Below, piece after piece: positions 48,936 to 58,104 of a stretch of 64,000 nt of DNA. A model generated the notes under the pieces. The model was not told where the DNA came from. It searched no databases and worked only from the letters and a program-made list of their open reading frames with translations. A program made the position numbers and the translations under genes. Origin of the DNA: CAVYXZ01 sp963772595 (lineage in GTDB: Bacteria; Chloroflexota; Anaerolineae; Aggregatilineales; Phototrophicaceae); the NCBI GenBank assembly GCA_963772595.1, contig CAVYXZ010000014.1:310001-374000 (forward strand), in the 5' to 3' direction. Every line of letters begins with the position of its first letter. Within the stretch, counting starts at the first letter, position 1.

Positions 48936-49655
48936 ATAGCGTCGTCCGTAGGTCAGGTAACTGCGGCGATTGTCACTGTTCCACTGGCGCAGGGCCTCTG
49001 CGTCCGGGTCGTCCGGGTGCGCACGCAGCCAATCCGATATGGCTTTCCACTGCATGGCCTCGTATCGATCCCAGCCGTGATGATCGGCCAGAACCATCTC
49101 GATCAACTCGAAACCGCTGCTCTCAATGCGGTCCAATGTGCCTGGCAGCGATACAAACATGTCGTGATCGCCCTCGGTAAGCGCGTCGTAGGCCGCGTCC
49201 GGTGCCTCTTCCAGCCAGAACGGCTCACCCACCAGCAGCAAACTATCCGCACCCGCAAGCGCCTGCCGCATCAATGCGAGAGTCCCGGTCAATCCGCCAC
49301 CGATCCAGGTAGCACCGATGCAGCTTACGATGTTGTAGGCCAGATGCGGCCCTGGAAAGGTCGCAGCATCGTCTTCAATCAGGGTGATACGCTGCGCTAC
49401 GTTGAGTTCTGCGGCGCGCTGCCGGCCCGCTTCGAGGAACACCTTGCTGATGTCCACGCCCATGCCCGATATACCGTATTGAGCGGCCCAGCGGCAGAGC
49501 ATCTCGGCCTTGCCACAGCAGAGGTCTAACTGCTCTACGCCGGGCTTCAGTTGACATATCTCACCCAGAAGCATCAACTGTGATTCGGTAAAGGGGTTCA
49601 GGATTTGATGATTTGTTTCGGCAATTTCATGAAATCTGAGCGACATAGGCTTCAC
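48900..49655 (-). CDS. SAM-dependent methyltransferase
   Basis: 251 residues. The SAM-binding motif is atypical, LDLCCGKAEMLCRWA, with a Cys-Cys-Gly core, followed by MGVDISKVFL, and VSCIGATWIGGGLTGTLALM as the motif IV region. The C-terminal part carries W and Y residues (YLTYGRRYLSWGVFVL). Nothing identifies the substrate. It overlaps the end of prmA tail-to-tail by 36 bases and diverges from menG. Confidence 0.72.
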   Translation of the reverse strand: MKPMSLRFHEIAETNHQILNPFTESQLMLLGEICQLKPGVEQLDLCCGKAEMLCRWAAQYGISGMGVDISKVFLEAGRQRAAELNVAQRITLIEDDAATFPGPHLAYNIVSCIGATWIGGGLTGTLALMRQALAGADSLLLVGEPFWLEEAPDAAYDALTEGDHDMFVSLPGTLDRIESSGFELIEMVLADHHGWDRYEAMQWKAISDWLRAHPDDPDAEALRQWNSDNRRSYLTYGRRYLSWGVFVLRQA

Positions 49656-49699
49656 TTTCTCCTGACCATCAACCCAATTCTAGAACCAGCGCAGCGCCG

Positions 49700-49727
49700 T
49701 GTACAGAAACACCCCATATGATACAAT
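49700..49727 (+). promoter_or_regulatory. Promoter of menG
   Basis: TGTACA (49700-49705), a 16-base spacer and TACAAT (49722-49727) with a TGA extension, about 34 bases before the menG ATG. Confidence 0.45.
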
Positions 49728-49760
49728 GATGACCTTTGTAACCTCTGAGCTGGACGCACA

Positions 49761-50474
49761 ATGGCACATCTTCAAGGCAAGGAACGCGCGGACTACGTGC
49801 AGGATATGTTTGACCGCATCGCAGGCCGTTATAATCTGATGAACCGCCTGATGACCGGCGGCCAGGACCTGCGCTGGCGGCGTTTCGTCGTCCAGCAGGC
49901 CCGGCTGCCCACGAGGGGCAGGCTGCTGGATCTGGCAACCGGGACCGGCGACATCGCCTTCGAGACGCTGCGGCAGGTGCCAGACGCGCGAGTCGTCGGC
50001 GCAGATTTTTCGCTCAAGATGATGTGCGTTGGACAAAAGCTGCCAGAGGGGGATCGCGTCGGCTGGGCCGGGGCGGATGCGCTGCGCCTGCCCTTCCCCG
50101 ATGCGACTTTTGATGCGGTAACGTCCGGTTACCTGCTGCGCAACGTGATCGACATCCCGCAGTGTCTCAGCGAGCAGCTTCGCGTGTTGAAACCCGGAGG
50201 CCGAATCGTCGTCCTCGATAGTTCGCCGCCGCCTGCCTCGCTGCTGCGTCCCTTTATCCAGATGCACCTGCGCTACGTGATCCCGGCCCTGGGCCGTTTG
50301 ATCGCCGGGCCGTCAGCCGCCGATGCCTACCAGTACCTGCCCCAATCAACTCAGGCCTTCAAAACGCCGGAGGAACTGGCCGCGATGATGCGTGCCGCAG
50401 GGATTCAGAACGTGCAGTATCGCAGCTTTACCTTCGGCACGATGGCCGTCCACTGGGGCGAAAAAGAGGCGTGA
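49761..50474 (+). CDS. menG: Demethylmenaquinone methyltransferase (UbiE/MenG)
   Basis: 237 residues. Pattern: YVQDMFDRIAGRYNLMNRLMTGGQDLRWRRF, the SAM motif LLDLATGTGDIAFETL, ALRLPFPDATFDAVTSGYLLRNVIDIPQCLSEQLRVLKPGGRIVVLD in parts, and a C-terminal YQYLPQSTQAFKTPEELAAMMRAAG. This is the UbiE/MenG family, final step of menaquinone synthesis. Related quinone methyltransferases cannot be fully excluded. The C-terminal Tyr-Leu-Pro-Gln-Ser segment is characteristic. A plus-strand singleton between two minus-strand groups. Confidence 0.88.
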   Translation: MAHLQGKERADYVQDMFDRIAGRYNLMNRLMTGGQDLRWRRFVVQQARLPTRGRLLDLATGTGDIAFETLRQVPDARVVGADFSLKMMCVGQKLPEGDRVGWAGADALRLPFPDATFDAVTSGYLLRNVIDIPQCLSEQLRVLKPGGRIVVLDSSPPPASLLRPFIQMHLRYVIPALGRLIAGPSAADAYQYLPQSTQAFKTPEELAAMMRAAGIQNVQYRSFTFGTMAVHWGEKEA

Positions 50475-50478
50475 GCAA

Positions 50479-50500
50479 CAAAAAAGCCCACCAGGGGCTT
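50479..50500 (-). terminator. Rho-independent terminator of infA
   Basis: On the minus strand a 6-bp stem (50495-50500 with 50484-50489), 5-base loop and TTTTTT. It lies between the stops of menG and infA, so it may act for both. Confidence 0.65.
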
Positions 50501-50531
50501 GTACTGGAAACAAGTCCGGTTGAGGCGGCGC

Positions 50532-50786
50532 TTAGTTGGATTCGGACTGCCGGCGATAGCGGTACGTGATACGTCCACGTGAGGGGTCATACATGCTCAT
50601 CTCGACCTTCACGCGGTCTCCCAGAAAGATGCGGATATAGTACTTACGCATTTTGCCTGATAGATAGGCCAGGATGCGATGCCCGTTTTCCAGTTCAACC
50701 ATGAACTGCGTATTGGGCAGCGCCTCAACCACGGTGCCTTCGACTTCGATTTTGTCTTCCTGTTTCTTCTGTTCTTTCTTAGCCAT
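50532..50786 (-). CDS. infA: Translation initiation factor IF-1
   Basis: 84 residues from the ATG at 50784-50786; an in-frame ATG two codons upstream is less likely. After a charged N-terminal stretch (MAKKEQKKQEDKIEVEG), the OB-fold has VVEALPNTQFMVELENGH, ILAYLSGKMRKYYIRIFLGDRVKVEMS and the C-terminal YDPSRGRITYRYR. IF-1 occupies the ribosomal A site during initiation. The extra Lys-rich N-terminus (about 10 residues) is longer than the E. coli form. Confidence 0.95.
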   Translation of the reverse strand: MAKKEQKKQEDKIEVEGTVVEALPNTQFMVELENGHRILAYLSGKMRKYYIRIFLGDRVKVEMSMYDPSRGRITYRYRRQSESN

Positions 50787-50821
50787 ACACATCCTTTAGT
50801 TCATTATCGGAAAACAGCAAT

Positions 50822-50844
50822 CCGCTGCCTGCATCAGACAGCGG
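50822..50844 (-). terminator. Possible weak terminator downstream of rpsU
   Basis: A stem CCGCTG/CAGCGG (50822-50827 and 50839-50844) lies in the rpsU-infA gap. The T-run on the minus strand is interrupted, so the assignment is weak. Confidence 0.3.
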
Positions 50845-50883
50845 TTCGTAGCCTTAATATCCACACTTCATAAGGCCCCGCGC

Positions 50884-51084
50884 TTAACGAGTTTGAGCTT
50901 TGCGTTGGCGGCGGCGGGCACGGCAAATCGCCTTCTTTTTCTCAATCCGGCGGAGTTCGCTTTTCGAGATATGCCACCTTTTACGACGTACTGTACTCAG
51001 CACCCCACTATTGGTCACTTTCTTGCGAAAACGACGCAGCAGCGAGTCCTGTGATTCATTCGGCTTCAGTTTAACAGTTGCCAT
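50884..51084 (-). CDS. rpsU: Small ribosomal subunit protein bS21
   Basis: 66 residues, strongly basic, with VKLKPNESQDSLLRRFRKKV, then SGVLSTVRRKRWHISKS and RRIEKKKAICRARRRQRK. This is the S21 pattern with the conserved Glu-Ser and central Arg-Arg region. S21 is involved in mRNA binding during initiation. It lies 31 bases downstream of the S1-like gene on the same strand. Confidence 0.93.
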   Translation of the reverse strand: MATVKLKPNESQDSLLRRFRKKVTNSGVLSTVRRKRWHISKSELRRIEKKKAICRARRRQRKAQTR

Positions 51085-51115
51085 TCTGCTCTATTCACCC
51101 CCTTTCGTGCGGGTT

Positions 51116-52360
51116 CTAGACTTCCAGTTCAAGTTCGTCTTCTAATTGTAGCGAATCAACTTCTTCATGACCAGCCTCAGCCTCAGCGGCGGCAGCAGCG
51201 GCGGCGGCTTCCATCTCGGCGTGCCGCTTTTCCTGCCAGGCGCTCATCTCTTCGTCCGTGACCTCTTTCAAACTGAGGCCCAGACGCTGCTTATCCGGCT
51301 CGATACTGATGACACGCATCAGCAAACGCTGGCCTTCATGGACCACCAGCGAAGGATGCTCTGGCTGGGTTTCGCCCATCTGAGTAATGTGCAGCAGCGC
51401 TTCGATGCCCGGTTCCATGCTGACAAAGGCACCAAACTGCGTCACGCGGGAGACATCACCTTCGACAAGCTGGCCGATGTGGTACATCTCGTCGATCAGC
51501 TCCCAGGGGTTCTGCTGCAAACGCTTCAGGCTCAGGCCGATACGCTTGCCCTCTTCGTCCAGCTTGAGAATATAGACTTCCACCTCGTCGCCCACGTTGA
51601 GAATCTCGCGCGGGTGCTTGACGCGATGCCAGGCCAGTTCGGAAATATGGATCAGGCCGTCCGCGCCGCCGAGATCGACAAAGGCACCGAAATCGCGCAG
51701 GCCGCTGACCACACCGCGATGCACTTCGCCTTCCTGCAAATTTTCCAGCAGCACTTCCTTGCGCGCTTCGCGGCGTTCGCGCTGCGCATCACGCTGGCTA
51801 AAAACCAGACGACGGCGCTTCCAATTTACCTCAATAATCTTGACAGCAATCTGCGACCCGACCATGTCGTGCATCTGGTCACGGCGCTCTTCTTCACTCA
51901 GGCCGCGTGCCAGGCCGGACACATGGCTGGCAGGCACAAAACCGCGCAAATTGCCAAAGGGCACAATCAAACCACCGCGATTCGACTCGATCACCGTGCC
52001 CATATAAACTTCGTCAGCATTCATAATATCTTCGGCACGCTGCCAGTCTTCGCTCTGGCGGGCCTGCGAGACGGAAAGCAGCAAATTGCCATCCTCGTCC
52101 TCAGGCCGAATGACCATGACATCAATTTCATCAGCCACATCGTAGCTGACTTCATCCTGAATGCGATCCAGATCGCGGCGCTCAACAATTCCGTCACGTC
52201 CCAGACCGACATCAATAATCAGGCCATAATTATCGACGGCCAGTATGGTACCCCGAACAATGTCACCGCGCTGCGGTTCGTCACGCGCAAAAGATGCTTC
52301 CAAGAGCGCAACAAAATCCATGTTGTCGGCTAAGGTCTCCGACGACGTCTCTACTTGCAT
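51116..52360 (-). CDS. S1-domain ribosomal protein (copy A)
   Basis: 414 residues starting at an ATG (52358-52360) preceded by GGGGGA; a longer frame reaches 52444 but its added codons look non-coding. Four S1 RNA-binding domains are visible, with cores RGTILAVDNYGLIIDVG, VIESNRGGLIVPFGNLRGFVP, VSGLRDFGAFVDLGGADGLIH and VSRVTQFGAFVSMEPGIEALLH. A low-complexity Ala/Glu tail ends it. This fits 30S protein S1 (rpsA), which helps mRNA bind to the ribosome. The neighbouring gene upstream encodes a clear paralogue. Confidence 0.88.
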   Translation of the reverse strand: MQVETSSETLADNMDFVALLEASFARDEPQRGDIVRGTILAVDNYGLIIDVGLGRDGIVERRDLDRIQDEVSYDVADEIDVMVIRPEDEDGNLLLSVSQARQSEDWQRAEDIMNADEVYMGTVIESNRGGLIVPFGNLRGFVPASHVSGLARGLSEEERRDQMHDMVGSQIAVKIIEVNWKRRRLVFSQRDAQRERREARKEVLLENLQEGEVHRGVVSGLRDFGAFVDLGGADGLIHISELAWHRVKHPREILNVGDEVEVYILKLDEEGKRIGLSLKRLQQNPWELIDEMYHIGQLVEGDVSRVTQFGAFVSMEPGIEALLHITQMGETQPEHPSLVVHEGQRLLMRVISIEPDKQRLGLSLKEVTDEEMSAWQEKRHAEMEAAAAAAAAEAEAGHEEVDSLQLEDELELEV

Positions 52361-52479
52361 TTCAATTGTTCCCCCAAGGGTTAGATTTTTGGTTCTAGCG
52401 GCGGGGCATACGAAAACGCGGTCAATGTTTGCACCGCGCCTCATTGCACATCGTCGTGCCCCCCAAGAGACCAGGCAAA

Positions 52480-52508
52480 ATTATACAAGTTGAGAATAGG
52501 TTTGTCAA
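52480..52508 (-). promoter_or_regulatory. Consensus promoter of S1 gene A
   Basis: On the minus strand a perfect TTGACA (52503-52508), a 17-base spacer and a perfect TATAAT (52480-52485). The leader would be about 110 bases. It is the strongest sigma-70-type promoter in the window. Confidence 0.85.
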
Positions 52509-52565
52509 ACGTAAGTGGGCGCTTATGGGCATTTCATCCAAAGCCTGAGCGGCCAGATTCTACCG

Positions 52566-53876
52566 TCAGGCTTCGGGTTCTTCGGTTTCCTCGGCGGGCT
52601 GGGCTGTGTCATCTTCATCGCCGGACTCTGCCGCACCGGTATCAAGCGCATCTTCAGGCTGTTCGACTTCGTCTTCAAGATCCGGGGACGCTTCGTCGAC
52701 AGGCTCGCCTTCCGTCTCGCCGGAGTCCTCGGCCACTTCGTCCTCATCCTCACCTTCTGCATCGGACACCTCGGTGCCCCAGCGCTGAGTGAAGCCCACG
52801 CGGCGCTTTTCCGGCTCCAGGTGACTGATTCGCAAGCTGAGCACATCACCTTTCTTGACGTAGGAGTACGGCTCTTTCAGGGAGCCATCGCCCATTTCAC
52901 TCAGGTGCAGCAGACCTTCCAGGCCATCGTTCAGCGCCACGAATGCACCAAACTCGACGACGTTGGTCACGGTCCCCTCGACCAACTGGCCTTCGTGATA
53001 GCGCTCAGCAGCATCGTCCCAGGGGTCGTTCAACAGACGTTTGCGGCTGAGGGCGATGCGGTTGGATTCGCGGTCCAGGTTCAGCACATAGACCTCGATC
53101 TCCTGCCCAACTTCCAGCACATCGCGCGGATGATCGACGCGGTGCCAGGCCAGTTCGCTCACGTGGATGAGGCCATCCGCCCCGCCCAGGTTGACGAAGG
53201 CGCCAAAATCGCGCAGGCCGGTAACGGTCCCTTTCACGCGGTCGCCTTCTTTGAGTTCCGCCAGCAGGCGCGCTTTTTGCTGGGCACGCCATTCGCGCTG
53301 GGCCTCGCGCTCACTGAAGATCAACCGCCGCCGGTCCTGATCGACCTCGATGACTTTCACACCCAATTCTTCGTCGCGCAGTTCGTCCCAGGCCTCGCGC
53401 CGCTCGCCGGAGAGGTTCATCGAAACGAGGTGCGAACTCGGAATAAAACCTTCCAGCCGGTTCCAGCGCACCAGGATACCGCCCCGATTGTGGCCGGTCA
53501 CGGTCACTTTGACAACCTCTTCGCTTTCCAGCAGCGACCGCGCTTTTTCCCAGTCATACTGCTGCAGGCCCATGTTAATTGAGACAACCAGGTTATCATC
53601 CTGATCGCGGGGATTCATGACGTACACTGGCACGTCCGCGCCGACTTCCAAGCTGGCGTGGAAGGCCGGATCCAGGCGTTCAATATCCTGGTAAGGCACA
53701 ATGCCATCCCGTTTCGCGCCCAGATCGACAATAATCTCGCGCTCGTCAATTTCGAGGATGACGGCATTACGGATTTCACCACGGCGGGGTGGTGAATAGG
53801 TAAAAGACGATTCTAACAGCTCACGGAATTCCGCGCCGAAATCGTTGTTATCATCACCCGTGTGTATGGAATTCAT
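52566..53876 (-). CDS. S1-domain RNA-binding protein (copy B)
   Basis: 436 residues, same strand as copy A and separated from it by about 200 bases that contain copy A's promoter. Four S1 domains: AVILEIDEREIIVDLG, VTGHNRGGILVRWNRLEGFIP, VTGLRDFGAFVNLGGADGLIH and VTNVVEFGAFVALNDGLEGLLH. The third is nearly identical to copy A's (DFGAFV-LGGADGLIH, then ELAWHRV). The tail of about 70 residues is highly acidic (Glu/Asp-rich), unlike copy A's. It probably arose by tandem duplication. It may be a second S1 for the ribosome or a specialised RNA-binding protein. Confidence 0.85.
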   Translation of the reverse strand: MNSIHTGDDNNDFGAEFRELLESSFTYSPPRRGEIRNAVILEIDEREIIVDLGAKRDGIVPYQDIERLDPAFHASLEVGADVPVYVMNPRDQDDNLVVSINMGLQQYDWEKARSLLESEEVVKVTVTGHNRGGILVRWNRLEGFIPSSHLVSMNLSGERREAWDELRDEELGVKVIEVDQDRRRLIFSEREAQREWRAQQKARLLAELKEGDRVKGTVTGLRDFGAFVNLGGADGLIHVSELAWHRVDHPRDVLEVGQEIEVYVLNLDRESNRIALSRKRLLNDPWDDAAERYHEGQLVEGTVTNVVEFGAFVALNDGLEGLLHLSEMGDGSLKEPYSYVKKGDVLSLRISHLEPEKRRVGFTQRWGTEVSDAEGEDEDEVAEDSGETEGEPVDEASPDLEDEVEQPEDALDTGAAESGDEDDTAQPAEETEEPEA

Positions 53877-54296
53877 TGAATGTGTACCACCTTATGGAAG
53901 CAAGGAGCATAATAAGCAGTTCTTCGAGACCTCTCTGATCTGATGCTCGATTTGTTTCAGCCTGTTACTCTCCATCAATACATACGCTAATTACTCACAA
54001 AGCCGTTTTACATCACAGCACGACAATTACTTACAGTAGATTATAGAATAACATTGGCCTGGCTGGCGATTCTTGCCGCCAGTTCCATGTTATCAAAACC
54101 TGTTCCCCGGCCAGGGCAGCCATGCAAACCCCGATTACAGGTCGGTATAGGCCGTCTATCACCAAGCGGCACCCAATGTCAATTGCAATATGATGCACCA
54201 CCATATTTAATAATAGCATGAAGCAGCCCGCTCATAAAGAGTGGGTCAGACAGGAATTCGGTACTGCTATTATATAACACAAGCGGTGGGTTGGCT
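53877..54296. other. 420-base intergenic region, AT-rich, no gene found
   Basis: It separates the S1-B start from the phosphoribosyltransferase stop. It contains a perfect minus-strand TTGACA (54177-54182) without a good -10, TATAAT-like boxes at 54040-54045 and 54269-54274 (minus), and a weak stem (CCCGCTC 54227-54233, GAGTGGG 54239-54245). A 62-codon frame (54031-54219) has no coding character. A long S1-B leader or a small RNA is possible. Confidence 0.4.
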
Positions 54297-54812
54297 TCAA
54301 TTAGTCTGCGGATCACCCAGCGCAATGCCGCGCAGGCCCCGGTCCGTCTCCCAGGGATAAACTACATAGGCATCAGTAACCGCGCCGTAGAAGTCTGGTT
54401 CGGCGTTGCTAAACAGCGACCGGTAAGGATTGTAATGCAGCACACAGGTATAAGGCCGCGCTCCTGCGCTCTGCGCCCGCCCCTTCACAGCCGTGCTCGT
54501 CCGACCACTACCCCAGACATCATCCACGACCAGGGTTTGCCGGGTCAGCAGCAGCGAGGAATCAGGAAATTGCAGAAAAGTCGGCCAGGCCATCAACCCT
54601 GCCTGCTCAGTAGTTGGAAAATCGACAGCGGCGGTGAGCACGTGGCGAATGTCCAGCACCTCGGCCAGCAGCCCGCCGGGAATCACCCCGCCGCGCGTGA
54701 TAATCAGCATCGCATCAAAAGGCCCTACGCTGCGCAACTGCGGAACGAGAATGTCGATCAAACGATCCACGTCCGCCCAGCTTAGTAATTCGTGTCGCAT
54801 GGAACCCTTCAC
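54297..54812 (-). CDS. Phosphoribosyltransferase family protein
   Basis: 171 residues, possibly starting at the internal Met (54800, MRHELLSWADVDRL). The PRPP-binding loop is TLVVDDVWGSGRTSTAV, preceded by MLIITRGGVIPGGLLAEVL, as in xanthine or hypoxanthine-type phosphoribosyltransferases. The C-terminus has FYGAVTDAYVVYPWETDRG, a PWE motif seen in the XGPRT group. It probably salvages a purine base. It ends the minus-strand run that begins at rpsO. Confidence 0.8.
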   Translation of the reverse strand: MKGSMRHELLSWADVDRLIDILVPQLRSVGPFDAMLIITRGGVIPGGLLAEVLDIRHVLTAAVDFPTTEQAGLMAWPTFLQFPDSSLLLTRQTLVVDDVWGSGRTSTAVKGRAQSAGARPYTCVLHYNPYRSLFSNAEPDFYGAVTDAYVVYPWETDRGLRGIALGDPQTN

Positions 54813-54858
54813 TGGCTTCCCCTACCACCTTGATATCCATTATACCGGCAATCCAGGC

Positions 54859-55623
54859 TCAAGCCTCGTCTGGCTGCTGGGCCGTCCGAGGGTCTACCGG
54901 CCACAGCAGCACCGTCGTTTCGCTCAGGTCCTCTACCGCCGGGTTGAGCCTCAGCGGCAGGGGCCAGGTGCTGGCGGTCTCGCGGCTGAATTTGCCGACT
55001 TTGTTCACATCGCGGACCAGCCCGGCCAGCACAGCAGGCTGCATAAAGGCGACCGCTTTTGGTAAACTGCTAAAGCCGAGCAGATGGGTTTCCCCTGCCT
55101 GCTCGACTGCTACAGCACGCCATTCAACTGCTTCACCCGGCCTCAACGTCCAGACCGGCTTGTTAGGCCGCTGCTGGATCAGCAGGTGAACGTAGGGGCC
55201 GCGTATCTCAGGCTGAGCCGCCGTCTGCTGAATTCGATCCAGCGTCCGCTGCTGCGTGTGCGGCTTTTCGCCTCGCAGCAATACGCCCCCCGCTGCCAGC
55301 GATTCAATCAGGATGCGGGTATAACCTGCTGATTCCAGCAGATCGACCAGCCGCTGTTCGGCCTGGCCCTGCGATTCCAGCAGGATCAAACGCCCGCCCG
55401 GTCGCAAACTGCGCAGGCCATCCGCCAACAGCGCCGCATCCGGCCACTGGTCACAGGCCACCACCGCGTCATAGCGATCTGCGGCAGACGGACCATCGAC
55501 CGTCTCAATCTTCAGGTCAGGGCGCAGATCATCATCCAGCATCCCTGCCAGATCCAGCAGACGCAGGGTCGCGCCGCTGGGTGGCAAGTGCTTGAGGATG
55601 ATCTGAAGCTGCTCCGGCGTCAT
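54859..55623 (-). CDS. Methyltransferase-like protein, unknown
   Basis: 254 residues. The N-terminal 110 residues follow a Rossmann-like pattern (ATLRLLDLAGML, then YDAVVACDQWPD and LADGLRSLRPGGRLILLES) similar to class I methyltransferases, but the glycine-rich SAM motif is degenerate (LDLAGML). The C-terminal half contains a beta-rich part (PVWTLRPGEAVEWRAVAVEQ, then LLGFSSLPKAVAFMQPAVLAG). It overlaps the upstream 61-residue gene by 4 bases. It may be an inactive or divergent methyltransferase. Confidence 0.6.
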   Translation of the reverse strand: MTPEQLQIILKHLPPSGATLRLLDLAGMLDDDLRPDLKIETVDGPSAADRYDAVVACDQWPDAALLADGLRSLRPGGRLILLESQGQAEQRLVDLLESAGYTRILIESLAAGGVLLRGEKPHTQQRTLDRIQQTAAQPEIRGPYVHLLIQQRPNKPVWTLRPGEAVEWRAVAVEQAGETHLLGFSSLPKAVAFMQPAVLAGLVRDVNKVGKFSRETASTWPLPLRLNPAVEDLSETTVLLWPVDPRTAQQPDEA

Positions 55624-55805
55624 CCTGCGGCTTTACGGGCCTCGTTGATGAGCTTCAGCAGTTCGTCCCACTCCTCTTTGAAGAAATGCAGCGTGACGGC
55701 CCCCAACTCCAGGTGGTAGACCGTCTCGCCATCAGGTTCCTCAGAGACCCAGGCGACGTAACTGCCAGTTTCCGCCAGGGTATCAGTGGGGATATTATCG
55801 CTCAT
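55620..55805 (-). CDS. Small acidic protein of unknown function
   Basis: 61 residues from the ATG at 55803-55805, only 4 bases after pnp. The longer frame to 55937 is antisense-like sequence inside pnp and is not used. Sequence: MSDNIPTDTLAETGSY, then YHLELGAVTLHFFKEEWDELL and a helical end. The pattern resembles small single-domain proteins with a beta-beta-alpha order. It overlaps the next gene by 4 bases. Its placement in the rpsO-pnp transcript suggests a link to RNA or translation, but there is no direct evidence. Confidence 0.6.
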   Translation of the reverse strand: MSDNIPTDTLAETGSYVAWVSEEPDGETVYHLELGAVTLHFFKEEWDELLKLINEARKAAG

Positions 55806-55809
55806 AGGT

Positions 55810-58081
55810 TCAGTCTCTGGATGGACGGCGATCTCCACGACCGCCGCCGCGCCGGTCACGGTTACCACCCCGGCGATCTCCACCGCGACGATCTCCGCCC
55901 CGGCTGCCGCCGCGATTGCCACCCCGGTCGTGCTCACGCGCTTCTTCAGCGGTCCAGCCTTCCAGGACAGCCTGACGGCTCAGCCGCACCTTGCCTGCAT
56001 CGTCTACCGAGATGACCATCACCATAATCTCATCGCCCAGGCTGACCTCTTCTTCCACCAATTCGACCCGGCGGTCAGCCAACTGGGAGATATGCACCAG
56101 GCCATCTTTGCCCGGCAGGAATTCCACGAACGCGCCGTAGTTCTCGACACGAACGACCTTGCCGGTGTAGATGCGCCCGATTTCAGGTTCTTCGACCAGG
56201 CCGTGAATGCGTTCAGCAGCCAGCGCTGCGGAAGGCCCATCGACCCCGGCGATAAAGACGGTACCATCTTCCTGAACGTCGATCTTGACGCCAGTCGCAT
56301 CCTGAATACCCCGGATCGTCTTGCCGCCAGGCCCGATCACCGCCCCGATTTTCTCCGGGTCAATCTTGATGATCGTCATGCGCGGCGCATAGTCGCTCAG
56401 TTCAGCACGCGGGGCCGGAATGGTCGCCTTGATAAGGTCCAGGATCTGCATCCGGGCGTCACGCGCCTGTGACAGCGCCTGCGTCATGACCTCGTCGGTC
56501 ACACCGCTGATCTTGATGTCCATTTGCAGCGCCGTGATGCCCACTTCGGTCCCGGCGACTTTGAAGTCCATATCGCCCAGATGATCTTCCATGCCCTGAA
56601 TATCGGTCAGGACGGTCATCTGATCGCCGTCAGTGACGAGGCCCATAGCGATCCCGGCCACCGGGCGCTTGATCGGCACCCCGGCATCCATCAGCGACAG
56701 CGTGCTGCCGCAGACACTGCCCATCGAGGTGCTGCCGTTGGAACTCAGGACCTCGCTGACAAGACGGATCGTGTAAGGGAACTCATCTTCCGGCGGGATC
56801 ATCGGCCGCAGCGCGGTTTCTGCCAGCGCGCCATGCCCGATCTCGCGGCGGCTGGTGCTGCGCAGCGGGCGCGTCTCACCCACCGAATAAGGCGGGAAGT
56901 TGTAATGGTGCAGGTAACGCTTGCTGTCCACCGCGCCCAGATCGTCCAGTTCCTGCGATTCGCGCGGTGTGCCCAGCGTTGTGATCGTCAGCACCTGAGT
57001 CTGGCCGCGCTTGAACAGACCGGAGCCATGCACACGCGGGATCAGACCGACCTCGGCAGAAAGGTCACGGATGGTGGTCTTATCGCGCCCGTCAGGCCGT
57101 ACCCCATCCACCACAATCCGGCGGCGTACCGCTGTTTTCAGGGCCTTATCCAGCCCTTCGGAGACGTCTTTCATCGCAATCAACTGCAATTCGTCGGTGA
57201 TTTCAGCGTTGCGGGCTTCGTATTCCGCCAGGATCTCCGCCGACAATTCGTCCAGGGCTTCATTCAGGCCACCACGATCGGTGTGTGTCTCCACAATCTG
57301 GCGCATCCGGTCATGGACCTTTTCCGCGACCTCAGCCACCACCGCTTCGTCGTTGCCTTTCGAGACATATTCGGTCTTCTGCTTGCCGACCTCGGCCTGC
57401 ATTTGCCTTTGCAGCTCAATCACCGGCTGGATCGTCTCGTGCGCCAGACGCAGCGCCTTGAGCATGGTGTCTTCCGGCACTTCGTCTGCACCGCATTCCA
57501 CCATGTTGATCGCCTCCGCCGTCCCGGCGACACGCAGGTCCAGAATGCTGTCTTCCATCTGCGGCACGGTGGGGTTCACCACCAGTTCGCCGTCGATCAG
57601 CCCAATGCGCACACCCGCGACCGGACCATTCCAGGGAATGTCCGAAATCAGAATGGCCGCGCTGGCCGCCGTCAGCGCCAGCATGTCGATGTAGTTCTCC
57701 TGATCGTGGCTGAAGGCACTGATAATCACCTGCACATCATTGCGCATGTCTTTGGGAAAGAGCGGGCGGAAGCTGCGGTCACAAACGCGCGAGACCAGAA
57801 TCGCGCTTTCCGGCGGCTTGCCCTCGCGGCGGAAGAAGCTGCCCGGAATACGCCCGGCAGCGTAGAGCTTCTCTTCGTAATCCACGCTGAGGGGGAAGAA
57901 ATCGATTCCCTCACGCGGTCTGGAACTCATCGTCGCGCTGGCGAACACGAGGGTATCCCCCATGCGGATCGTCACCGCGCCCCCGGCCTGTTCCGCGAAC
58001 TTACCCGTTTCCAGGGTCAGCGTCCGGCCTCCGAGTTCTGTCGTGTAAAGTATGTACTTGCGTCGTTGTCTGTTCTAACAT
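55810..58081 (-). CDS. pnp: Polyribonucleotide nucleotidyltransferase (PNPase), frameshifted at the N-terminus
   Basis: Start ATG at 58079-58081 has a strong AGGAGG 4-5 bases before it. The first 10 codons are followed by a one-base shift near 58048; then ELGGRTLTLETGKFAEQAGGAVTIRMGD continues in the long frame. Two RNase PH domains (FFPLSVDYEEKLYAAGRIPGSFFRREGKP, and SMGSVCGSTLSLMDAGVPI in the second), then a KH domain (IGAVIGPGGKTIRGIQDATG) and an S1 domain (GKVVRVENYGAFVEFLPGKDGLVHIS) follow. The tail is Arg/Gly-rich (RGGNRGG repeats). Corrected length about 756 residues. It degrades RNA from 3' ends using phosphate. Confidence 0.95.
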
Positions 58082-58104
58082 TTGGCCTCCTATACAGCGC
58101 CAAA

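Noticed and set aside
54031..54219. A 62-codon minus-strand frame in the S1-B upstream gap
   Set aside because: No ribosome site and no coding-like codon pattern.
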